A stretch of DNA of 41,587 nucleotides from Modestobacter sp. (GTDB taxonomy: Bacteria > Actinomycetota > Actinomycetes > Mycobacteriales > Geodermatophilaceae): NCBI GenBank assembly GCA_025966175.1, contig JAOPVN010000108.1, positions 1 to 41,587 on the forward strand, in the 5' to 3' direction. Below the pieces are notes generated by a model. The model had not been told where the DNA came from. It ran no database searches and saw only the letters and a program-made list of their open reading frames with translations. Each line of letters begins with the position of its first letter. The stretch's first letter is position 1. Positions 7,005 through 16,556 of this stretch are shown piece after piece. Position numbers and translations under genes: made by a program.

Positions 7005-8789
7005 TCAGCCCGCAGCGGGGCTCGTCGACGGCGAGGACGTCGTGGCCGTGGCGCTGGTCGTGGCCGACGACGAGGTGGGTGCCGTCGTCGGCGGGGCCTG
7101 GCTGGGGATGGGGACCGCGACGAGCAGCGTGATGACGTCGCCCGCTCCGACCGGGGACCGGGGTCCGGGGTCGGTGCCGACCACGTTGCCGGGCGCCACG
7201 GTGTCGCTCTCGGCGTTGGTGGCGTCGATGTTGCCGTTGTCGATGCCGGCGGCCACCAGCTGCTCACGGGCCGCGGCCTGGGTGAGCCCCCGCACGTCGG
7301 GCATCGGGATGGTCCCGGTGGAGATGCCCAGCCGGATCGCGACGTCCGGTGCGGCCTGGCTGCCCACCGCCGGGTCGATCTGCACGACGGTGCCCTGGGG
7401 AGCGAGGTTGTCGACCTGGTCGGTGCTGATGCTCCCGGTGAACCCGGCGCTCTTCAGCTTCGCGATCGCAGCGGTCTGGTCCAGATCGACCACGTTGGGC
7501 ACCGCGAGGGTGTTGGGGCCGCCGCCGATGACCAGGGTGACGGGCGTCTGCTTGTCGGCCTTGCTGCCGCCGGGCGGGTTCGAGCTGAGGACCTTGTCCT
7601 TCTGGGCCTCGGTGCTCGTCTCCCGGCTGACCGTGCCCAGGATCAGACCGGCGTCCTTGATCTTCGCGGTCGCGGCTTCCTGGGTCAGGCCGGTGAGGTC
7701 GGGCACGGTGACCTGGGCGACCGCGGGCGTCTGGTTGCCCCCGCCCGAGGTGAGCGCGATGGCGATGCCGACGGCGCCCACGATGAGCACGATGCCGGCG
7801 ACCACCAGGGCGATGATCCGGTTCCGCTTGCGCCGGCGGCCCGCCTCGTCGTCGTCGTCCCAGTTGTCGTCGTACCCGTATCCGCCTGGGGTGGCGCCGA
7901 TGATCGTCGTCTTCTCGGCGTCGCTCATCACCGGCGTCGCCTCGACCCGCTGGCCGGCGACGGCGCGGAGCAGGTCCGCGCGCATGTCGGCGGCCGACTG
8001 GTAGCGGTTGGCCGGGTTCTTGCTCATCGCCTTGAGCAGGATGGCGTCGAGCTCCGGGGGGATCTCCGGGTTGATCGACGACGGCGTCCGCGGATCCTCG
8101 CGCACGTGCTGGTACGCGACGGCCACCGGGGAGTCGCCGGTGAACGGCGGCGTGCCGGTGACCAGCTCGTAGAGCAGGCAGCCGGCCGAGTAGACGTCGG
8201 AGCGGGCGTCGACGCCCTCGCCGCGGGCCTGCTCGGGGGAGAGGTACTGGGCGGTGCCGATGACGGCGGCGGTGGAGGTCATCGTCGCGGCGGAGTCGGA
8301 GACGGCCCGGGCGATGCCGAAGTCCATCACCTTGACGGTGCCCTGCGGCGTGATCATCACGTTCCCGGGCTTCACGTCCCGGTGCACGATGCCGTTGCGG
8401 TGGCTGAAGTCCAGGGCCGCGCAGATGTCGGCGGTCAGCGACATGGCGCGCTCGGGCGTGAGCCGTCGCTCGCGCCGCAGGACGTCGCGCAGGGTCTCGC
8501 CCTCGACGTACTCCATGACGATGTACGGGGTGGCCCCGCTGGGGGTGCGGTCCTCGCCGGTGTCGTACACGGCGACGATCGCGGGGTGGTTCAACGAGGC
8601 CGCGGCCTGCGCCTCGCGGCGGAAGCGGACCTGCGACGACGGGTCGCGGGCGAGGTCGTGACGCAGCACCTTGACGGCGACCTCGCGGCCCAGCCGGAGG
8701 TCCCGGCCGCGGTGCACCTCCGCCATGCCGCCACGGCCGAGCACCCCGCCGATCTCGTAGCGCTCACCGAGCACTGAGGGCGTGGTCAT
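7005..8789 (-). CDS. pknB: serine/threonine protein kinase PknB with PASTA repeats
   Basis: A transmembrane receptor kinase of 594 residues that phosphorylates wall-synthesis and division proteins. The kinase domain spans about residues 10-275: glycine loop GRGGMAEV, Lys40, catalytic HRDVKPGN (Asp138), DFG at 157-159. The activation loop TMTSTAAVIGTAQYLSPEQA has Thr171 and Thr173 exactly as in mycobacterial PknB. A basic juxtamembrane RRRKRNR leads into a helix (about 325-347). Three PASTA repeats follow (about 360-425, 430-495, 498-560), beginning VPDLTGL, VPNVVDL and MPDVRGL, which are expected to sense peptidoglycan fragments or lipid II. The extracellular tail is Ser/Thr-rich. It is the last gene of the operon, 136 bp after pknA, so it may also have its own promoter (TTAGGCT-like -10 on the minus strand near 8870). 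Confidence 0.97.
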   Translation of the reverse strand: MTTPSVLGERYEIGGVLGRGGMAEVHRGRDLRLGREVAVKVLRHDLARDPSSQVRFRREAQAAASLNHPAIVAVYDTGEDRTPSGATPYIVMEYVEGETLRDVLRRERRLTPERAMSLTADICAALDFSHRNGIVHRDVKPGNVMITPQGTVKVMDFGIARAVSDSAATMTSTAAVIGTAQYLSPEQARGEGVDARSDVYSAGCLLYELVTGTPPFTGDSPVAVAYQHVREDPRTPSSINPEIPPELDAILLKAMSKNPANRYQSAADMRADLLRAVAGQRVEATPVMSDAEKTTIIGATPGGYGYDDNWDDDDEAGRRRKRNRIIALVVAGIVLIVGAVGIAIALTSGGGNQTPAVAQVTVPDLTGLTQEAATAKIKDAGLILGTVSRETSTEAQKDKVLSSNPPGGSKADKQTPVTLVIGGGPNTLAVPNVVDLDQTAAIAKLKSAGFTGSISTDQVDNLAPQGTVVQIDPAVGSQAAPDVAIRLGISTGTIPMPDVRGLTQAAAREQLVAAGIDNGNIDATNAESDTVAPGNVVGTDPGPRSPVGAGDVITLLVAVPIPSQAPPTTAPTSSSATTSATATTSSPSTSPAAG

Positions 8790-8925
8790 CGGGGGTCCTC
8801 TCGGCGAGTGTGGTGCGGCGGGCGCGGCTCCGGTGCGGTGGGCCCGGGGGGCGTCACGCAGTCGGGGAGCCTAATCGCTGGCCGGGCACCCGACGGCGCG
8901 ACGCGAGCAGCGCGGGACGGGTGTG

Positions 8926-10653
8926 TCACTGGGTGCCTGCGAGGTCGTTCTGGCGCGATGCGGCGCCCTCGGCGCCCGGCTGGGCGACGCTCGCACCTTC
9001 GCTGGGGAGCGGCTCACCGGGATTCCCGGAGGGCGGGCTGGACGAGGTCGAGCTGCTGGTCGTCGCGGTGCTGGAGGTGCTACTCGAGGACGACGTGGAC
9101 GTGCTCGTGGTCGCTTCCGACGTCAGGGTCGGGGCGGGGCTGTTCCCGCCGCCACCGCCGGGAGGCGCGGGCGGGGTCGTTTCGCCGTCTGTGGGCTCGG
9201 CGGTCGTCTCCTCACCGGTGTCCTCGGGGGTGTAGGCCTCGCCGATGACGTACAGCGTGACCAACGTGCCCTTCGCCAGGTGACCCTTGGCGGGGTCCGC
9301 GGTGACCACCGTGTCCGCGTCCAGGGCGCGGGTCACCGCGGCGAGCTGGGCGTCGCTCGCGTCCTTCCGCCGGACCACGAGGCCGAGACCCTCGAGCTGC
9401 TGCTGGACGGTGTCCGCGTCGCGACCGACGTAGCCGGTGACATCGAAGTCGACGCCGCCGGTGGCGTTGGTGCTCGCCGGGGCCGAGGAACGCGCCGAGG
9501 TGGTCGCACTCGGCGCGGCGGAGCCGCTCCCCTTGTCCCCGGAGAGCACCACGGCCACCCCGGCGCCGACGAGCAGCAGCAGGGCCAGGGCGGCCGCGGC
9601 CCAGATCATCCGGGTCCGTCGGCGCCGCCGCGGGGCCGCGTCGGGCTCCTCGCCGTCGGCCCAGTCGGCCTCGTCGTCCACCGGCGGCCCCTGCAGCGGG
9701 GGCATGACGCGGGGGGCGGTCGACGGTGCGCCGGTGCGCGGGCCCCCAGCTGCCGGGATCATGGCGGTGGCGGTGGCGTCGCCGCCGAGCACCTGGGTCA
9801 TCGCCGTCGGCGGGGGCACGGCGCCGCCGGCTGCGACCTGCCGCACGGCGTCGGCGAAGGCGCCTCCGTCGGGGAAGCGGGCGTCCGGGTCCTTGGCCAG
9901 CGCGCGCTCGATCAGCGCCCGCACCTGCCAGGGGACGTCGGGCGGCAGCGGCGGGGGCGGCCGGTTGATCTGCGCGAGCGCGATGGCCACCTGGGACTCG
10001 CCGTCGAACGGCCGGACACCGGCCACGCACTCGTAGCCGAGCACCCCGAGCGAGTAGACGTCGGATGCGGCGGTCACCACGTGCCCCTGGGCCTGCTCGG
10101 GGGAGAGGTACTGCGCGGTGCCGACGACCATGCCGGTCCGGGTCAGCGGCGCGGCGTCGCGGGCATAGGCGATGCCGAAGTCGGTCAGCTTGACCACGCC
10201 GTCCGGCCGGACCAACAGGTTGCCCGGCTTGATGTCCCGGTGCACCATCCCGGCCGCGTGCGCGGCGGAGAGCCCGTCCCCGGCCTGGCCCAGGACGTCG
10301 AGGGTCTGCTCGGGCGTGAGCCGGCCCCGCTCGGCCAGGATCGTGACCAGCGGCTTGCCCTCGACGAACTCCATGATCAGGTAGGCCAGCCGCTGGCCGT
10401 CCTCGGTGGTCTCGCCGTAGTCGTAGACCGAGGCGATGTTCGGGTGCGACAGCGCCGCGGTGTGTCGTGCCTCGTTCCGGAAGCGGATCAGGAAGCTGGA
10501 GTCGCCGGTGTACTCGCTGCGCAGCACCTTCACCGCGATCGTCCGCCCCAGGGTGCGGTCGCGGGCCTTCCAGACCTCACCCATCCCGCCGGTGGCGATC
10601 GGGGCGGTGACCTCGTACCGGCCGGCCAGCAGGCTCCCCACGCGGACGGCCAT
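8926..10653 (-). CDS. pknA: serine/threonine protein kinase PknA with a PASTA-like outer domain
   Basis: A 575-residue membrane kinase, the usual partner of PknB in control of growth and division. Visible kinase features are ATGGMGEVWKA (glycine loop), Lys42, HRDIKPGN (Asp140), DFG (158-160) and the activation loop with Thr171 and Thr173 (LTRTGMVVGTAQYLSPEQA). A Pro/Ala-rich linker is followed by RRRRRTRMIW and a membrane helix (about 345-368). The outer part has one PASTA-like unit (GYVGRDADTVQQQLEGLGLVV ... TVVTADPAKG, then GTLVTLYV) and a Ser/Thr-rich tail. Mycobacterial PknA lacks a PASTA domain, so this layout differs. The ATG at 10653 overlaps the pbpA stop as ATGA, implying coupled translation. 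The frame continues open upstream as an artefact of high GC. Confidence 0.94.
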   Translation of the reverse strand: MAVRVGSLLAGRYEVTAPIATGGMGEVWKARDRTLGRTIAVKVLRSEYTGDSSFLIRFRNEARHTAALSHPNIASVYDYGETTEDGQRLAYLIMEFVEGKPLVTILAERGRLTPEQTLDVLGQAGDGLSAAHAAGMVHRDIKPGNLLVRPDGVVKLTDFGIAYARDAAPLTRTGMVVGTAQYLSPEQAQGHVVTAASDVYSLGVLGYECVAGVRPFDGESQVAIALAQINRPPPPLPPDVPWQVRALIERALAKDPDARFPDGGAFADAVRQVAAGGAVPPPTAMTQVLGGDATATAMIPAAGGPRTGAPSTAPRVMPPLQGPPVDDEADWADGEEPDAAPRRRRRTRMIWAAAALALLLLVGAGVAVVLSGDKGSGSAAPSATTSARSSAPASTNATGGVDFDVTGYVGRDADTVQQQLEGLGLVVRRKDASDAQLAAVTRALDADTVVTADPAKGHLAKGTLVTLYVIGEAYTPEDTGEETTAEPTDGETTPPAPPGGGGGNSPAPTLTSEATTSTSTSSSSSTSSTATTSSSTSSSPPSGNPGEPLPSEGASVAQPGAEGAASRQNDLAGTQ

Positions 10654-12113
10654 CAGCCCCCGCCTCCCTGGCCGTTGAGGTAGGCCTCCATGACCGCCTT
10701 GGCGATCGGCGCGGAGGTGTCGCCGCCGGTGCCGCCGCCGTTGCGGATGAAGACCGCCACGGCGATCTTCGGGTCGGCGGCGGGGGCGAAGCCGATGAAC
10801 CAGTTGTGGTCGGGGCCGGCGTTCTGCGCCGTCCCGGTCTTCCCGGCCACCTCGACGCCGTCGATCCGGGCCTTCCGGCCCGTGCCGTGGTCCACGACGC
10901 TGGTCATCATCGTGGTCAGCTCGTGGGCGATGTCGGCGGAGACAGGCCGGCTCATCTCCGCGGGGTCGGTCTGGTCGACGACCGTGAGGTCCGGGGCCTG
11001 GATCGAGTCGACCAGGTAGGGCTTCATCAGCCTGCCGTCGTTGGCGACGGCGGCGGCGATCATCGCCGCCTGCATCGGGGTCACGGCCACGTCCTTCTGA
11101 CCGATCGAGGTCTGCGCCAGTGCGGCGTCGTCCGCGACGTCCCCGATGGTGCTGGGCGCCACCGTCAGGGGGATGTCGAAGCCCTTGCCGTTGATGCCGA
11201 ACGCATCGGCCATGTCCCGGACGGCGTTCTCGCCGAGGTTCATGCCGAGCTGGCCGAAGGCGGTGTTGCAGGAGGTCGTCAGGGCCGCGATCAGCGTCTG
11301 GTCGGCGCCGCCGTTGCAGCTCTCGCCGTTGTAGTTGATCAGCGGCCGGGAGCTGCCGGGCAGGGTCAGCTGATCCGGCGCCGGCACGGTGGTCTCCGGC
11401 GTGTAGCGGCCGGAGGCCAGTGCGGCGGCGGAGACGACGACCTTGAAGATCGACCCGGCCGGGTACCGCTCGGAGATGGCCTGGTTGATCCGCGGGTCGG
11501 GCTGGTCGGAACCCTCGGGCGGGGTGATCGACTCGGCGTAGGCGCGCATCGCGGCCGGGTCGTGGCTGGACAGCTGCGCCGGGTCGTAGGTCGGCGTGCT
11601 GGCCAGGGCGAGGATCGCACCGGTCGAGGGGTCCAGGGCGACGACGGCCCCGGTGACGCCCTTCAGGCTGTCCATCGCCGCCTGCTGCGTGGCCGGGTCC
11701 AGGGTCAGCTCGACGTTGCCGCCCGAGGGGTCGCGGCCGGTGAGGATGTCGCCGAGCCGGCGCAGCGCCAGCCGGCTGTCGGTGCCGGCGAGTACGGGGT
11801 TCTCGGCCCGCTCGAGCCCGGTCCGGCCGAACAGCACGGAGTAGTAGCCGGTGACGGCGGCGTACAGCGGGCCCTGCGGGTACTGCCGCAGGTAGTTGAG
11901 GGTCTCCCCGGTCGGGATCGAGGAGGCGATCTCGTTGCCGGCGACGACGATCGCGCCGCGCTCCCGGTCGTACTCCTCGGTCAGCACCCGGGTGTTGCGC
12001 GGGTTCTCCCGCAGCGACTGGGCGCGCACCACCTGGATGATGTTGACGTTGACGATCAGCAGGGTGAACAGCACCAGCACGCTGATGGCCACCTTGCGCA
12101 GCGGGGCGTTCAC
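10653..12113 (-). CDS. pbpA: penicillin-binding protein A (transpeptidase)
   Basis: A 486-residue class B penicillin-binding protein that cross-links peptidoglycan and is expected to pair with RodA. One N-terminal membrane anchor (about residues 8-28) is followed by a dimerisation region and the transpeptidase domain. The active-site motifs are SIFK (in AGSIFKVVVSAAAL), SCN (in TTSCNTAFGQLG) and KTG (in AGKTGTAQN). SIFK replaces the more common S-T-F-K but keeps Ser and Lys. The GTG start at 12113 overlaps the rodA stop as GTGA. It is the target of PknA/PknB-linked regulation in mycobacteria, and the same operon context suggests that here. Confidence 0.95.
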   Translation of the reverse strand: MNAPLRKVAISVLVLFTLLIVNVNIIQVVRAQSLRENPRNTRVLTEEYDRERGAIVVAGNEIASSIPTGETLNYLRQYPQGPLYAAVTGYYSVLFGRTGLERAENPVLAGTDSRLALRRLGDILTGRDPSGGNVELTLDPATQQAAMDSLKGVTGAVVALDPSTGAILALASTPTYDPAQLSSHDPAAMRAYAESITPPEGSDQPDPRINQAISERYPAGSIFKVVVSAAALASGRYTPETTVPAPDQLTLPGSSRPLINYNGESCNGGADQTLIAALTTSCNTAFGQLGMNLGENAVRDMADAFGINGKGFDIPLTVAPSTIGDVADDAALAQTSIGQKDVAVTPMQAAMIAAAVANDGRLMKPYLVDSIQAPDLTVVDQTDPAEMSRPVSADIAHELTTMMTSVVDHGTGRKARIDGVEVAGKTGTAQNAGPDHNWFIGFAPAADPKIAVAVFIRNGGGTGGDTSAPIAKAVMEAYLNGQGGGG

Positions 12114-13531
12114 GGGCGCACGACCTCCGTCGGGGCGTCGGTGAGCTTGGGCGGGGTGGCCTGCGGGGGCGCGACCGGGCGGCGGGCGGCGTCACTGATC
12201 CGGATCAGCAGCGCGACCAGGCCGAAGTTCGCCACCAGTGAGGAGCCTCCGTAGGCGAGGAAGGGGGTGGTCAGGCCGGTCAGCGGCAGCAGCCCGGTGA
12301 CCCCGCCCAGGACGACGAAGACCTGCCAGGCGACGGCGAACGCCAGCCCGGCGGCGAGCAGCTTGCCGAAGCCGTCCCGGACGACGAGGGAGGTCCGCAG
12401 CCCCCGCTCGACCAGGACCAGGTAGAGCACGATGACCGCGACCAGGCCGAACAGGCCCAGCTCCTCGCCGATCGCGGAGGCGATGAAGTCGCTCTTGGCC
12501 ACCGGTACCTGGTCCGGTCGCCCGCCGCCCAGCCCGGCGCCGAACAGGCCCCCGGTGCCGAGGCTGAACAACGACTGGACGATCTGGTAGCCGCCGGTGT
12601 CCTGGTAGGCGAAGGGGTCCAGCCAGGTGTCGACCCGGACCCGCACGTGGCCGAAGACCTGGTAGGCCACGTACGCGCCGCCGGAGAACAGGATGACGCC
12701 GATGACCAGCCAGCTGGCCCGCTCGGTGGCGACGTAGAGCATCACCACGAAGATGCCGAACAGCAGCAGCGAGCTGCCCAGGTCGCGCTCGAAGACCAGC
12801 ACCAGGATCGAGGCCACCCAGGCCAGCAGCACCGGGCCCAGGTCGCGGCCGCGGGGCAGCTCCAGGCGCAGCACCCGGCGGCTGGCCAGCGCCAGCACGT
12901 CGCGCTTGTCGACCAGGTAGGCGGCGAAGAAGACGACCAGGCAGATCTTGGCGAACTCACCGGGCTGGATGGAGAACCCGGCGACCCGGATCCACAGCTT
13001 GGCGCCGTAGACCTCGGAGATCGAGGCGGGCAGCACCGCCGGGATGGCCAGCAGGACCAGGCCCACCAGGGCCAGCGTGTAGGCGAACCGGGCGAGCACC
13101 CGGTGGTCCCGGACGACGACCAGGACGGCGACGAACAGCGCCAGCCCCACGGTCGCCCACAGCAGCTGGACCGGTGCGTCCTCCCCCCCGGAGTTCTTGC
13201 CACCGAGCTGGTCCCCGGCGATGTCGAGCCGGTGGATCATCGTCAGGCCCAGGCCCATCAGCACCGCGACGCAGGGCAGCAGCAGCGGGTCGGCGTAGGG
13301 GGCGAACCGGCGGACGACGACGTGGGCGACCACCCAGAGCGCGGTGAACCAGGTGCCGAAGGTGGCCAGCTCCGGGCTCAGCGAGTCGGTGACGGTGAGG
13401 TCGACGATGCACTGCGCGGCGAGCGTGATGAGCACCGCGAAGCCGAGCAGCGCGAGCTCGGTGCCTCGCCGCGTGGGGGTAGGGGTGCTGCCGGCCGCGC
13501 CGACGCGGGGGTCGGTCCCGGGACCGGTCAC
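12110..13531 (-). CDS. rodA: FtsW/RodA/SpoVE family peptidoglycan glycosyltransferase
   Basis: A polytopic membrane protein of 473 residues with about ten to twelve helices that polymerises glycan strands from lipid II (SEDS family). Family landmarks include QPGEFAKICLVVFFAAYL, FERDLGSSLLLFGIFVVML, SDFIASAIGEELGLFG and LLPLTGLTTPFLAYGGSSL. The frame is open far upstream into pstP. I chose the GTG at 13531 (MTGPGTDPRVG), about 31 bp past the pstP stop with a GGGCGAGG upstream, because everything before it is overlap. It is followed by pbpA with a 4-bp overlap, fitting a RodA-PbpA synthase pair. Confidence 0.94.
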   Translation of the reverse strand: MTGPGTDPRVGAAGSTPTPTRRGTELALLGFAVLITLAAQCIVDLTVTDSLSPELATFGTWFTALWVVAHVVVRRFAPYADPLLLPCVAVLMGLGLTMIHRLDIAGDQLGGKNSGGEDAPVQLLWATVGLALFVAVLVVVRDHRVLARFAYTLALVGLVLLAIPAVLPASISEVYGAKLWIRVAGFSIQPGEFAKICLVVFFAAYLVDKRDVLALASRRVLRLELPRGRDLGPVLLAWVASILVLVFERDLGSSLLLFGIFVVMLYVATERASWLVIGVILFSGGAYVAYQVFGHVRVRVDTWLDPFAYQDTGGYQIVQSLFSLGTGGLFGAGLGGGRPDQVPVAKSDFIASAIGEELGLFGLVAVIVLYLVLVERGLRTSLVVRDGFGKLLAAGLAFAVAWQVFVVLGGVTGLLPLTGLTTPFLAYGGSSLVANFGLVALLIRISDAARRPVAPPQATPPKLTDAPTEVVRP

Positions 13532-13562
13532 GGCCTCGCCCGACGCGTCGTTCTGCGGGTCA

Positions 13563-15011
13563 TCAGTCGGCCTCCCGGCAGTCCACTCCCGGCTCGCCGG
13601 TCCGGGTCTGCGCCGTGCCCGTTGCCGAGCTCGTCGCGGCCGGTGCCGTGGTCGGTGCCGCGGTGGTGGCCGGAGGCGCGGTGGTGGCCGGAGGCGCGGG
13701 GACACCGGCGGTCAGGGCCGGGTCGACCGCGCCCGTGGGCGCGGCGGCGGTGGCGGCGGCGGGGGGCGAGGAGGTGCTGGAGGCGTTGCTCGGGGTGGTC
13801 GGGCAGACCGGCAGCCGCTGGCCGCGCAGGTTGGACAGGATCCGGTCGGCGTCGTCCCGGTCGGTGGCGGCGATCCCGCCGGTGACCCGGCTGCGGGCGG
13901 CCTGGGTGAGGTCGGTGGTGGCCAGCCCGGTCGCCTGGTCCAGCCGGTAGAGGTCGATGCCGACGATGGAGGCGTCCAGCCCCTGGAAGACGGCGACCTG
14001 GTCGCCGTCGGCCGCCGGGGCGACCCCGACGAACCAGTGGCCCATGACGAACAGGTACCCGCCGACGGCGGCGGCACCGAGGACCACGACGGCGGCCAGC
14101 GCGATCAGCGCGGTGCGCAGCGGGCGGCGACGGCGCGGGGGCGGGGAGCTGGCGGCCAGCGCGGAGCTGGGCTGGGCCGGCTGCGGATCGGCGAGGGCGG
14201 CCCGGCCGGCGGCCGACCGGGGATCGACCTCCCGCTGACCGATGTTGTCCCCGGCGGCCCCGTCGACGACCGGGTCGATGAGGACGCCCCGGCCGTCGTC
14301 CTCGACGACGTCGGCGACGATGCAGGTGATGTTGTCCGGACCGCCGCTGCGCAGTGCCAGCTCGATCAGCCGGTCCGCGGTGGCCTGCGGGTCCGGTTCG
14401 TGCATCGCCTGGGCGAGGGTCTCGAAGGTGACCACACCGGAGAGCCCGTCGGAGCACAGCAGGTAGCGGTCGCCGGCACGCGCGTCGCGCATCGACAGGT
14501 CGGGCTCGACGTCCTGGCCGTTGAGGGCCCGCAGCAGCAGCGAGCGCTGCGGGTGGCTGTTGGCCTCCTCCTCGGTGATCCGGCCGTCGTCGATGAGGGT
14601 CTGCACGAACGTGTCGTCGTGGGTGATCTGGTTGAGCTCGCCGTCGCGCATCAGGTAGGCGCGCGAGTCACCGACGTGGCAGAGCCCCAGCCGGCCACCG
14701 GCGAAGAGGACGGCGGTGAGCGTCGTCCCCATGCCCTCCAGGTGCGGTGCCTCGCGGATGACCTCGCGCAGGTGCTCGCTGCCGTCGAAGACCGCCTGCC
14801 GCAGCGCCTGCAGCAGGTCGCCGGAGGGGGCGTCGTCGTCCAGGTGCTCGAGGGCGGCGATGACGACCTTGCTGGCGACGTCGCCGGCCGCGTGACCGCC
14901 CATGCCGTCGGCGACGGCGAGCAACCGGGGGCCGGCGTACACCGAGTCCTGGTTGGTGCCGCGGATGAGCCCGCGGTCGGAGCGGGCGGCGTAGCGCAGG
15001 ACGAGAGTCAT
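13563..15011 (-). CDS. pstP: PP2C family Ser/Thr phosphatase PstP
   Basis: The phosphatase that reverses PknA/PknB phosphorylation. The 482-residue protein has a cytoplasmic PP2C domain (about residues 1-240) with metal-binding motifs RGTNQDS, VADGMGGHAAGD, SDGLSG and GGPDNITC. A proline-rich linker, a basic RRRRRPLR segment, one membrane helix (LIALAAVVVLGAAAVGGYLFVM) and an outer domain of about 120 residues rich in Thr, Pro and Ala follow. The ATG at 15011 overlaps the fhaB stop as ATGA. The order fhaB-pstP-rodA-pbpA-pknA-pknB is the conserved actinobacterial one. Confidence 0.96.
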   Translation of the reverse strand: MTLVLRYAARSDRGLIRGTNQDSVYAGPRLLAVADGMGGHAAGDVASKVVIAALEHLDDDAPSGDLLQALRQAVFDGSEHLREVIREAPHLEGMGTTLTAVLFAGGRLGLCHVGDSRAYLMRDGELNQITHDDTFVQTLIDDGRITEEEANSHPQRSLLLRALNGQDVEPDLSMRDARAGDRYLLCSDGLSGVVTFETLAQAMHEPDPQATADRLIELALRSGGPDNITCIVADVVEDDGRGVLIDPVVDGAAGDNIGQREVDPRSAAGRAALADPQPAQPSSALAASSPPPRRRRPLRTALIALAAVVVLGAAAVGGYLFVMGHWFVGVAPAADGDQVAVFQGLDASIVGIDLYRLDQATGLATTDLTQAARSRVTGGIAATDRDDADRILSNLRGQRLPVCPTTPSNASSTSSPPAAATAAAPTGAVDPALTAGVPAPPATTAPPATTAAPTTAPAATSSATGTAQTRTGEPGVDCREAD

Positions 15012-15466
15012 GAGCGGAGCTCCAGCACGGTCTGCCCGATCCGGATCGGCTGGCCAGGGGAGACCAGCAGCGGGCCCTGCACGCGCTGCTGGTCGAGGTA
15101 GGTGCCGTTGGTCGACCCGAGGTCCTCCACGTACCACTGGCCGCTGCGGTTGGTCAGCCGCGCGTGCCGGGAGGAGGCGAAGTCGTCGGTGAGCACGAGG
15201 GTGGAGTCGTCGGCGCGGCCCACCAGGATCGCCTGCTCTCCGAGGGTGATGCGGGTGCCCGACAGCGGGCCGGCGGTCACGACGAGGTGCCGCGGGCCGC
15301 GGCTGCCGCGCTTGCGCCCGGCGGGTGCGCGGGGAGGCACGGAGGCCACCCGCCCGGCCCGGCCGCCGAACAGGTCGGCCCGGACCACCCGGAAGGCGGC
15401 GAAGATGAACAGCCAGAGCAGCAGCAGGAAGCCGAAGCGGAAGGCCTGTAGGACGATCTCCGCCAT
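15008..15466 (-). CDS. fhaB: FHA domain protein FhaB (FipA)
   Basis: A 152-residue protein with an N-terminal membrane helix (FGFLLLLWLFIFAAFRVV) and a C-terminal FHA domain (about residues 62-150) that binds phosphothreonine peptides. The binding motifs are ILVGRADDSTLVL, SSRHARL and VEDLGSTNGTYLD. In mycobacteria FhaB/FipA is a PknA/PknB substrate that links FtsZ and FtsQ under stress. It lies between fhaA and pstP, with a 34-bp gap to fhaA and a 4-bp overlap with pstP. Confidence 0.95.
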   Translation of the reverse strand: MAEIVLQAFRFGFLLLLWLFIFAAFRVVRADLFGGRAGRVASVPPRAPAGRKRGSRGPRHLVVTAGPLSGTRITLGEQAILVGRADDSTLVLTDDFASSRHARLTNRSGQWYVEDLGSTNGTYLDQQRVQGPLLVSPGQPIRIGQTVLELRS

Positions 15467-15500
15467 CAGCCGGCCACCCCGGGCCCACGCGCGAGCTCGC

Positions 15501-16307
15501 TCACGTGCCGTCCTGCCGGTAGACGAGCACCGAGTGGCCGATCCGGATGACGTCGCCGTCGGCGAGCTCCTGGCGGGCGACCCGCCGGCCGTTGACCAGG
15601 GTGCCGTTGGTCGAGCCGAGGTCCTCCACGACGACGGTGCCGCCGGAGAGCTGGACGTCGGCGTGCTTGCGGCTCACCCCGGTGTCGGGCAGCCGGACGT
15701 CGGCCTCCGTGCCGCGGCCCAGGACGTTGCTCCCCGGCTCGAGCACGTGCTTGGTGCCCGGCCCGTCGACCACCAGGACGTGCGCGACCCGCTGGCCCCG
15801 ACGGCCCACGATCGAGGGCTCCTGGGCGCCGGTGTCGGTGGCGCCGACGCGCAGGGAGGGCAGCGGCGGCAGCGGGGGCAGCCCGGGCGGCGCCGGCGGT
15901 GCGGCGGCGGCCGGCTCGGCCCGCTGACCGGCACCGGTGTCGCTGACGTGCCCGGCCACCTCGAAGACCCCGGTGCGCAACTCCTCGTCGCGCTCCAGCC
16001 GGACCTGGATCTCACCGAAGGTCTGGTAGCCCTCGGTCTCGATGTGCTCGGCGACCATGTCGGCCAGCTCGGCGGCCAGCTGCTCGGACCACTCGGCGAG
16101 GTTGTCGAAGTCGACCGGGCCGAGGGTCACCACGAACAGGTTGGGGGACAGCACCCGACCGCCACTGAGCACCGAGCGCTGCTCGTCGGCCTCACGCTGC
16201 AGGGCGTGGGCGATCTCCGCGGGGTGGACCTTGCCCTTGAAGACGCGGGCGAACGCGAGTCCGACCATGCCCTCGAGGCGTCGCTCGAAGCGCTGCAGCA
16301 CACCCAC
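15501..16307 (-). CDS. fhaA: FHA domain protein FhaA (DUF3662-FHA)
   Basis: A 268-residue cytoplasmic protein. The N-terminal DUF3662 domain (about residues 1-120) begins MGVLQRFERRLEGMVGLAF and includes VHPAEIAHALQREAD. A short Pro/Ala-rich linker leads to the FHA domain (about residues 180-265) with VLGRGTEADVRLPDTGVSRKHADV and VEDLGSTNGTLVNGRRV. In mycobacteria FhaA binds phosphorylated MviN and modulates peptidoglycan synthesis. I chose GTG at 16307, with GGGAG upstream, since MGVLQRFERR is the conserved N-terminus; the longer open frame is not coding. It is the first gene of the signalling operon; its promoter should lie in the 249 bp before tRNA-Leu. Confidence 0.95.
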   Translation of the reverse strand: MGVLQRFERRLEGMVGLAFARVFKGKVHPAEIAHALQREADEQRSVLSGGRVLSPNLFVVTLGPVDFDNLAEWSEQLAAELADMVAEHIETEGYQTFGEIQVRLERDEELRTGVFEVAGHVSDTGAGQRAEPAAAAPPAPPGLPPLPPLPSLRVGATDTGAQEPSIVGRRGQRVAHVLVVDGPGTKHVLEPGSNVLGRGTEADVRLPDTGVSRKHADVQLSGGTVVVEDLGSTNGTLVNGRRVARQELADGDVIRIGHSVLVYRQDGT

Positions 16308-16556
16308 AGTCGCTCCCTCGCGTTCGGCTGACCTCCCACTGCCCTTGAGCGCTGATCGTAACCGGGGGAGGGTCGCCGGACCGGTCGGGAAGCGCGGGAC
16401 GCCCCGGACGATCTGGTCCGGGGGAGTCCCGGGGCACTGTCTACCAGCGGGACGCCACGGCGCCACCGGGCCGCGCCGCAGCGGGCCGGATGCTCCGGCG
16501 GCCCGGGGGTGGGGGCAGGAGGCCGGAATCCCGGCTGCTACTGTTCTTCCTCGCCA

